From positions 372,001 through 436,000 of the forward strand of contig JANVFP010000002.1 in assembly GCA_027919835.1 (NCBI GenBank): a stretch of DNA of 64,000 nt. Reading direction: 5' to 3'. Positions 58,628 through 64,000 of the stretch are shown piece after piece. The notes below the pieces were generated by a model, which had not been told where the DNA came from, did not search any database, and saw only the letters and a list, made by a program, of their open reading frames with translations. This stretch comes from Lentinula raphanica (taxonomy: Eukaryota > Basidiomycota > Agaricomycetes > Agaricales > Omphalotaceae). The first letter of the stretch is position 1; every line of letters starts with the position of its first letter. A program made the translations under genes and the position numbers.

Positions 58628-58680
58628 GTTCTGGACGTGGATCTTGTCTCTTGGATCTCGAGCGCTCTTTCGAAAACTAG
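58628..58680 (+). pseudogene. Displaced 3' end of gene E
   Basis: After the 7-bp duplication GTTCTGG, the next codons (RGSCLLDLERSFEN, stop TAG 58678-58680) continue the frame of gene E exactly if the two duplication copies are overlapped. The stop lies 28 bp before a polypurine tract and LTR. The link is inferred from the duplication and frame. Confidence 0.65.
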
Positions 58681-58699
58681 AAGGATAAGTTCAGTTTCG

Positions 58700-58708
58700 G
58701 GGGGGGTA
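58700..58708 (+). other. Polypurine tract
   Basis: A G8 run followed by TA, directly before the LTR start TGTTATGG. This is the plus-strand primer position expected upstream of a 3' LTR, and it shows the LTR to its right is a 3' LTR in plus orientation. Confidence 0.7.
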
Positions 58709-59261
58709 TGTTATGGGACGATAGTCCAAACTCACCTTACCTTCTAATCACTTTTCTCAAGAACCTCTTACTTCGATATTCATCGTCAATGCACGAATTC
58801 TCGTACGATTCAACCAATCATATCACTTTTTCCTTATGACTTTCATGACCTTTCATTACTTACGATTCATTTACGATTCAGATACGACTCACCTACGATT
58901 TAGTGCTCCAGTAGAATACTAAGGAAGTGAGGAGAATATAGTAGAAGCTTCTGGAACATGTAAGCTTGATTAGCTATAAGTACTATGCTCGGAGTACGGA
59001 ATATCATCTTTGATTCTACTCTTACCCATATCTCGGTGCCGACGCACTCGTCTGAACACTTCGCTATCGACTCGCTCTAGCAACCGCCGACCATTTGATT
59101 CGCTCTGGTCCTTAATAGAAAGCATCCGACTTGCTCTGCTTTCAGGTAAGTTTTGGTAAGATCCATTCGCGACGTATCTCTTTGATTACTTCTACGAAAT
59201 CTACTAACGGTACTGACGATTTCTGCCTAGCTATTATAGGTTTTTTTGACGAACTCTAACA
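58709..59261 (+). mobile_element. 3' LTR of the chromovirus
   Basis: 553 bp, starting TGTTATGGGACG and ending GAACTCTAACA, with 5-bp inverted ends TGTTA/TAACA. TATA-like TATAAG at 58975-58980. Preceded by a polypurine tract and followed immediately by an old Ngaro A repeat (TTCACCATCAAG), which is the insertion target. The 5' LTR is not in the window, so the duplication cannot be checked. Confidence 0.78.
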
Positions 59262-59646
59262 TTCACCATCAAGACACTGAACAGATACCAAAGCACATCC
59301 AGACAGATCTAAGGAGATCAGACACTCTAGAAGTTGGTTCCTTTGTTAGATCTTGGGTTTTTGGTGTTTCAGTGCGCTCTGATCATGTCTGATAAGCTTC
59401 TACATAGTACTGACTCTTATCTACACAGATCTAACCTTGATCTGTCTGTTTTTCCTTCACCCTCCCTCCTCTCCCTCATATCATGTATGTTCTCATTGTT
59501 TGTAAATATGTAGTTGTATGTAGCTACATCCTTACCTATTCTGTACCATTATGTAGCCCTCCATGATTCGCTTTGAATGTTATGAGCTTTGGCCCAGTGT
59601 TGGCTAACTTTAACTTCCTGTCCCACCTGAGTGCAAAAGGCAGAGG
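59262..59646 (+). mobile_element. Old Ngaro terminus: end of A, spacer, B
   Basis: The last ~200 bp of A, the spacer and a complete B (59554-59646, ending GGCAGAGG), with many more substitutions than the copies in 1-25 kb. The upstream part of A is displaced by the chromovirus insertion. Confidence 0.8.
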
Positions 59647-59807
59647 CAATTTGGAAATATAGTTCCTATATATTACAGAGGTTGCAGGACATTGCTCAAG
59701 GTCATATCAGGTCGCATGCACATGTAAATATCATAAATTCTACTTAAAATTATTATTGTAGTTATTCTTGCTTAAATATCATTGACTCTGCACAGTATGA
59801 CTAGGTG

Positions 59808-59907
59808 CCTCTGCCTTTTGCACTCAGATGGGACAGAAAGTTAAAATTAGCCAACACTGAGTCAAAGCCCATAATATTCAAAGTGGATCATGAAGGGCTA
59901 CATAATG
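59808..59907 (-). mobile_element. Old Ngaro terminus: inverted B
   Basis: Reverse-complement B (59808-59900) and the first bases of the spacer, diverged. It faces the B at 59554-59646 tail to tail across 161 bp of AT-rich sequence with no recognisable content. Confidence 0.75.
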
Positions 59908-59913
59908 ATACAA

Positions 59914-60315
59914 GTGTCAGGAACCTTGGTGACATACTCGTTATGTGCCTACGACACTAAAAAGCGTGCATCAGTAGGGTCAAATGCCGCTTGTGCTTCT
60001 TTGTACCTTGCTATCCAACCCGTACCCGTTCCTCGGTATTTGTCCGCGTGTATTCACCTCGCCTCGCGAGGCGTCTTCATTTCGCCTCTCTCCACGTTGA
60101 TTCCGGCCATTGTGGTGTTCCGTTTCCTGGTCGTCATCAGCGTTTCTTCGTGGGGTTTCTTCGTCTCCTCTGATATCCTCCTTCCTCTCCTTCCTCTTGT
60201 CCTCACCCCCTACCTCTGCCATATCCTTGATATTGTTCTTGAAGGTCCTGGGTCCAAAAGATACGAAGTGTTGAAGAAGAAAAAGAAGAAGGAACCGACC
60301 TCGAGGGCTCGGTCT
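59914..60315. other. Unassigned interval, possibly internal end of a gypsy element
   Basis: Opposed long frames exist on both strands (59890-60366 plus, 59980-60381 minus); neither is recognisable. Because a purine-rich tract and an LTR start follow directly, the plus strand may be the last internal part of a retrotransposon. Confidence 0.3.
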
Positions 60316-60332
60316 GATAGAGGAGGGAGTAC
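60316..60332 (+). other. Candidate polypurine tract
   Basis: GATAGAGGAGGGAGTAC immediately precedes the LTR start TGTCAGG. If genuine, the LTR at 60333 also served as the 3' LTR of an element to its left. Confidence 0.4.
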
Positions 60333-60920
60333 TGTCAGGAAGCTGACAAAGTACTATCCTGCCTAAATCCCAGGCAGGCAATTCCTTTTGGGAAAGAATT
60401 TCCCACGGTCTGGCAAAACTCCGGAAACAACAATTAAAAATGGTGCAACTTCAATAAAATGGCAAAAACTTACCATAAAAATAATATGACATGACTCTGT
60501 TAATCTTCTATAATTATATGACCTGATTTTACAAATAGGACAATAAATAGTGACCTCATACAATTATTATGGCTCCATTTTTTATTTTTTCAGAATAGTA
60601 TATAAAGACCCAAGATATTAGCATGTACCCCAGACTAGTTATTTTGTTATCAACCACTTACCCATTTCTGAGTCAACCTCTGTGACTGCAACCCTTATTT
60701 TTCTTGTCTGAAGTCCAACCCAGCAAGCTTATACTCTGATCCATTGACTGACGTCCAACCCAGCTTTGCGATTATTACTCGTTCACTGTCTGACATCCAT
60801 CCCAGCTGTGCAACGACTGTGATTACCTGTCTGACATCCATTCCAGACAACGTAGCCACACCATTTTGATACTTTGCTGACGTAATATTCCAGCAAAGGT
60901 CTGTGTGTTTGAATTATAGA
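60333..60920 (+). mobile_element. LTR of a second Ty3/gypsy element (right edge approximate)
   Basis: Starts TGTCAGGAAGCTGACA. Contains a strong TATA box (TATATAAAG at 60599-60607) followed by five regularly spaced copies of a TCTGACRTCCAWYCCAGC motif (60706-60894). The gag frame starts 126 bp after the tentative right edge. No primer-binding site could be fixed, so the 3' boundary is a guess. Confidence 0.5.
60706..60894 (+). repeat. Five ~41-bp tandem units in the LTR/leader
   Basis: Copies of TCTGACRTCCAWYCCAGC start at about 60706, 60746, 60788, 60829 and 60875, with spacing 40, 42, 41 and 46. They lie downstream of the TATA box, hence in the transcribed leader. Confidence 0.7.
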
Positions 60921-61046
60921 TTTCTAGAGCCGTTATTGGTGATAACCCCAGGATAATCTACTTCCTGGTGATTCAGCTTTCAGGTCCATGATCGGCGTTG
61001 TGAACCAACCCCTTACATAATAACTAGTCTCCTGTTGTCATCAGTC

Positions 61047-64000
61047 ATGGCTACTAGAACTTTTACCTTCGAGGAAGTGGAGGTCGAGGAGGATATTCGT
61101 TATACTCCTTACTCCTTCCACATCCTTACACCTACATCAAGAAACATTGTACAGGGTACCCCTGCACACTTCAGTGATAATGCAGAAGACAATAGTCCCC
61201 TACACTTTCCAGAACGTGGTCGTCATCTTGGTCAAGCTCCACGTCCGACCCATTCACTCTCACCAGTTCGTGTTCGAACTGAGGTCCAACATATTGCTGC
61301 CTCTCAGGAGCCCGAGCGGTCATTCAGGCATCAATATTACACCCCAGAATCAGCTGGAATTCCAGTTCGAGCTGCACCTGGGCAGTCCACTTTGGCTAAC
61401 GAGTTGGAGCTGGCAGATGAAATTCCTCCTGTACAGAGAAGTCCTGCAGCACCTACTAGAGGCCAGGAACTCCTTGCAGATCTTGTTGCAACTGAACGTC
61501 ATGTTTCTCCTCCAAATCAACAATCAGTTAGCAATAGTCGTCCAAGGTATCGCACACCTCCTACACCAGAAGTGTCCCATGAATACCTTGATTCTATGGA
61601 GCATCCTACCAATGATATCATGGATGTTTCCATTGATGAACCTCCTGATTGATGAGCACATAGACCACTGCTAGGTCATCCTATGGCAGAGTCTACTCCA
61701 GCAGCTTATGGAACAAATAGTCGTCGGTCCCCAACCTTCCAAACCTACTCAGAAGGTTACAGAGAAGTCATGAGTGAATCGCCACCGATACACCATACTA
61801 GTCCATGTGTAACACCTAATACTCCAATCCGTCGCCTTGCTGCTCGCCAACAGGTTGATAATAGTGTTTCTCAAAATGCACTGTTAAACCTAGTGGGCCC
61901 TGCCAGGAATCTATTGAATGCTCTAGGTTTCCACATGGAAGGTCGAACTAACATTGGAATACTGCGGTTGTTACAACAAATTGTACGGTTGACCGATGAT
62001 GAAGTTCCTCCTGAACTAATGCGTAACCTGCAACATGGCAACAATGTTCGTGATCTGGTAGAACTGGAGGAACGTACCCATCAATCAGGATTAGAAGATT
62101 TGATTGATAACCCGGAAATCTCGTCATTCTATTCATCTCACTCCTCTGCACATACCCATGCATCTAATTCTGCATCTCCACGTCAACATGAAACCTATTA
62201 CTGGGAAGATGAGGTAGTTGAAGATTATGCTTCACTTCCAATTCATGGAGAACCACGAAGTCGGATCCATCAGGGAACTCCATGGAACCCAAGATACCAA
62301 TATCCACAACGTCGGACCAATTCAGATGAATCAGAAATTCCCCGACCAAGCAACATTCCTCGTTGTCAAGTCTATGGAAGCAGTGGTTGGTATAGTCAAT
62401 CAAATGAAGATGATGACTTCTTTACCTCCATTGAAATGGAAGAAGACTGGGACCCAGTGCCACCTTATCCAGGAAGAAGTCCAGCTGATGTAGAAAAACA
62501 ACTTGTTGCTATGAGGCGATATGAGCGGCGTACTCCCACAGTCATGTCACATACCTCATCCGGTCCTTGGAGTCGGGCTACATCCATCTCACATGGAACA
62601 AGGGGTCGCCAACCTCCAGTAACCATGGAGACAATTCCAGAGGGTCCAACTATTGAAAGTATGAACAGTGAAGTTTGCAGTACTCCAACTTCCAGTTCAA
62701 ACAATAGAAACCCAAGCCGGCATTGTAGGAAAGCAATTGAATGGCATCCAGCTGAAGAATTAGAGGAGCGTGATGATAACTCTCCAAATTCTGATAAAGG
62801 AAAACTAGAAGAACCTGTCCCAGACAATATCACCACAAACATAGAAACCCCAGAGGATCCTAAACCACAGTTCTCACCAAAGAAATCTCCTTTGGTATCC
62901 GTTGTACGTGATACTCCCCACATCAAGCCCCTCGTGTGGCCAATTATGATACTGGGTATACCAACCCTTATCAACATGATAATCGCCCTGGTGTTGGAAC
63001 CTCCTCTTATCCCCACATCCCTAATAAGGGCAAACAACGAGTAGAACCAGAAGTCTCTTTTGATGATAGGATACTCCGCCATTCAAGGACTGGGGACTTG
63101 GAAGACATAGATCTGGAGATTCAACAAGGCATTATTGATAGCTTTATTGAAAAAGAGCGTCATAAAGATATGGGAACCCAGCCATCAGCATTCAAATCTC
63201 ACACAGGCAGTTTCGAAAAATTCTTCACATCTGATACATCTTTCCGTCAACCGCCTACTAGTCCAATATCTGTATCATTGGCAGGGTTTGAATCCAATTT
63301 TGCTACTGGTAATCTACAAAAAGCAACAGATATTCCTGTGATTATGGCTAGTGGTGGAGGTGGAGGTGGAAATGATCCCCCTGATAGTGGGAATAACCCT
63401 GGCTATGACAGTGATGAGGGACCTGATGATGAGCAAAGAAGGCAACCAGCCTCTCACGGGAATAGTCCAAGGCCATTAAATTCTGGTGGATCTGATTATA
63501 ATGATAACAGACGTAACCAGGGAGGACCATGTTACTGCTCCAGAATAGATTTGGTCGAGATGGTCAAGATGGTCGGGATGGCCGGGATGGTCGAGATGGA
63601 TTTGGTGCTTGTCATTGTGACCAAAGGTCATCAGCAGATGATCGTCAAGACCGGGAGTTCGAAAGGAGACTGAAAGAGATTGAAAGAGATGAACTGAACC
63701 GTGAATCCAAACTGGACATAAACAAACCTAGTCCATTCACTGGGGAAGACCGGAATGAGTGGCACGAATTCAAAGAAAATTGTGAAAACTTCTTTGCAGC
63801 CAAACCTCGGATCTACTCCAATGACATCTCAAAAATATCATTTGCGGCATCCTATATGAAGGAACCTGCAAAAAGATACTATCAGAATCTCATGAGAAGA
63901 CAAAGATTGGGTCATGTTGTTCCCCCTCTTATCCAATGGGAGAAGTTTGCAATTCTCTTTGGGCAAATGTTTGGGTTACACTATGAAACAATCCAAGCTC
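61047..64000 (+). pseudogene. Gag of a Ty3/gypsy element, degraded, runs off window
   Basis: ATG 61047 (MATRTFTFEE) opens a Ser/Pro-rich frame to two adjacent TGA codons (61650-61655). The same frame reopens (HRPLLGHPMAESTP) to 63044. A +1 shift near 62936 leads to ANYDTGYTNPYQ up to about 63530. A further shift leads to a GRDGQDGRDGRDGRDG run at 63553-63600 and a Retrotransposon-gag-type capsid region (KPSPFTGEDRNEWHEFKENC, SFAASYMKEPAKRYYQNL) open to the window end. The N-terminal extension before the capsid is unusually long, about 870 codons. Zinc knuckle, protease and RT would lie right of the window. Confidence 0.75.

Noticed and set aside
59890..60381. Opposed 158-aa and 133-aa ORFs
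   Set aside because: Neither is recognisable; both look compositional, one giving Lys runs and the other Arg/Glu runs.

Overview
The window looks like a repeat-rich stretch of an Agaricomycete (mushroom-forming basidiomycete) nuclear genome. The reasons are short spliceosomal introns (about 45-70 nt, GT..AG) in the host-like genes, Ngaro/DIRS-like tyrosine-recombinase retrotransposons, chromodomain Ty3/gypsy elements, a hAT-type MITE and Spt5-like KOW proteins. No rRNA, confident tRNA, CRISPR array or bacterial operon is seen.

1-25.4 kb is a nest of one Ngaro-like family built as A1 - gag - RT/RNase H - tyrosine recombinase - B1 - A2 - B2. Element II (3268-10560) is nearly intact. It sits without target duplication inside the B repeat of element III, which lies on the minus strand and can be followed from 23816 back to about 2712. 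Element III also contains free-standing 1.3-kb A-B modules, a solo LTR and a roughly 3.95-kb tandem duplication. Element III itself interrupts an older plus-strand copy (VII, 23817-25400). All seven nested insertions I could orient are antiparallel to their host copy.

25.4-31.1 kb holds non-coding sequence, a 728-bp hAT MITE with an 8-bp duplication (26221-26948), a Ngaro RT fragment (28756-29831) and a palindrome-rich repeat of GGGTATTACCC type (29832-31030).

31.1-47.0 kb holds four host-like genes. Gene A (31109-35619, minus) has ten exons and an intact open frame of about 1193 aa. Genes B (minus) and C (plus) are paralogous Spt5-like NGN/KOW proteins, each with one in-frame TGA and each cut by a foldback element. 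Gene D (minus) is Pro/Ser/Arg-rich and is also cut.

39.1-58.6 kb contains three nearly identical 3.1-kb palindromic foldback elements (39082-42169, 47054-50164, 55549-58627). Between the second and third lies a chromovirus pol (51261-55548, minus) and an extra two-exon ORF, gene E. The flanks of elements 2 and 3 share a swapped 7-bp duplication, and the end of gene E, a polypurine tract and a 3' LTR lie on the far side of element 3. The segment between them has therefore very probably inverted by recombination between the two foldback copies.

58.7-64 kb contains that 3' LTR (58709-59261), older Ngaro termini arranged tail to tail, and the LTR and degraded gag of a second Ty3/gypsy element that runs off the right edge.
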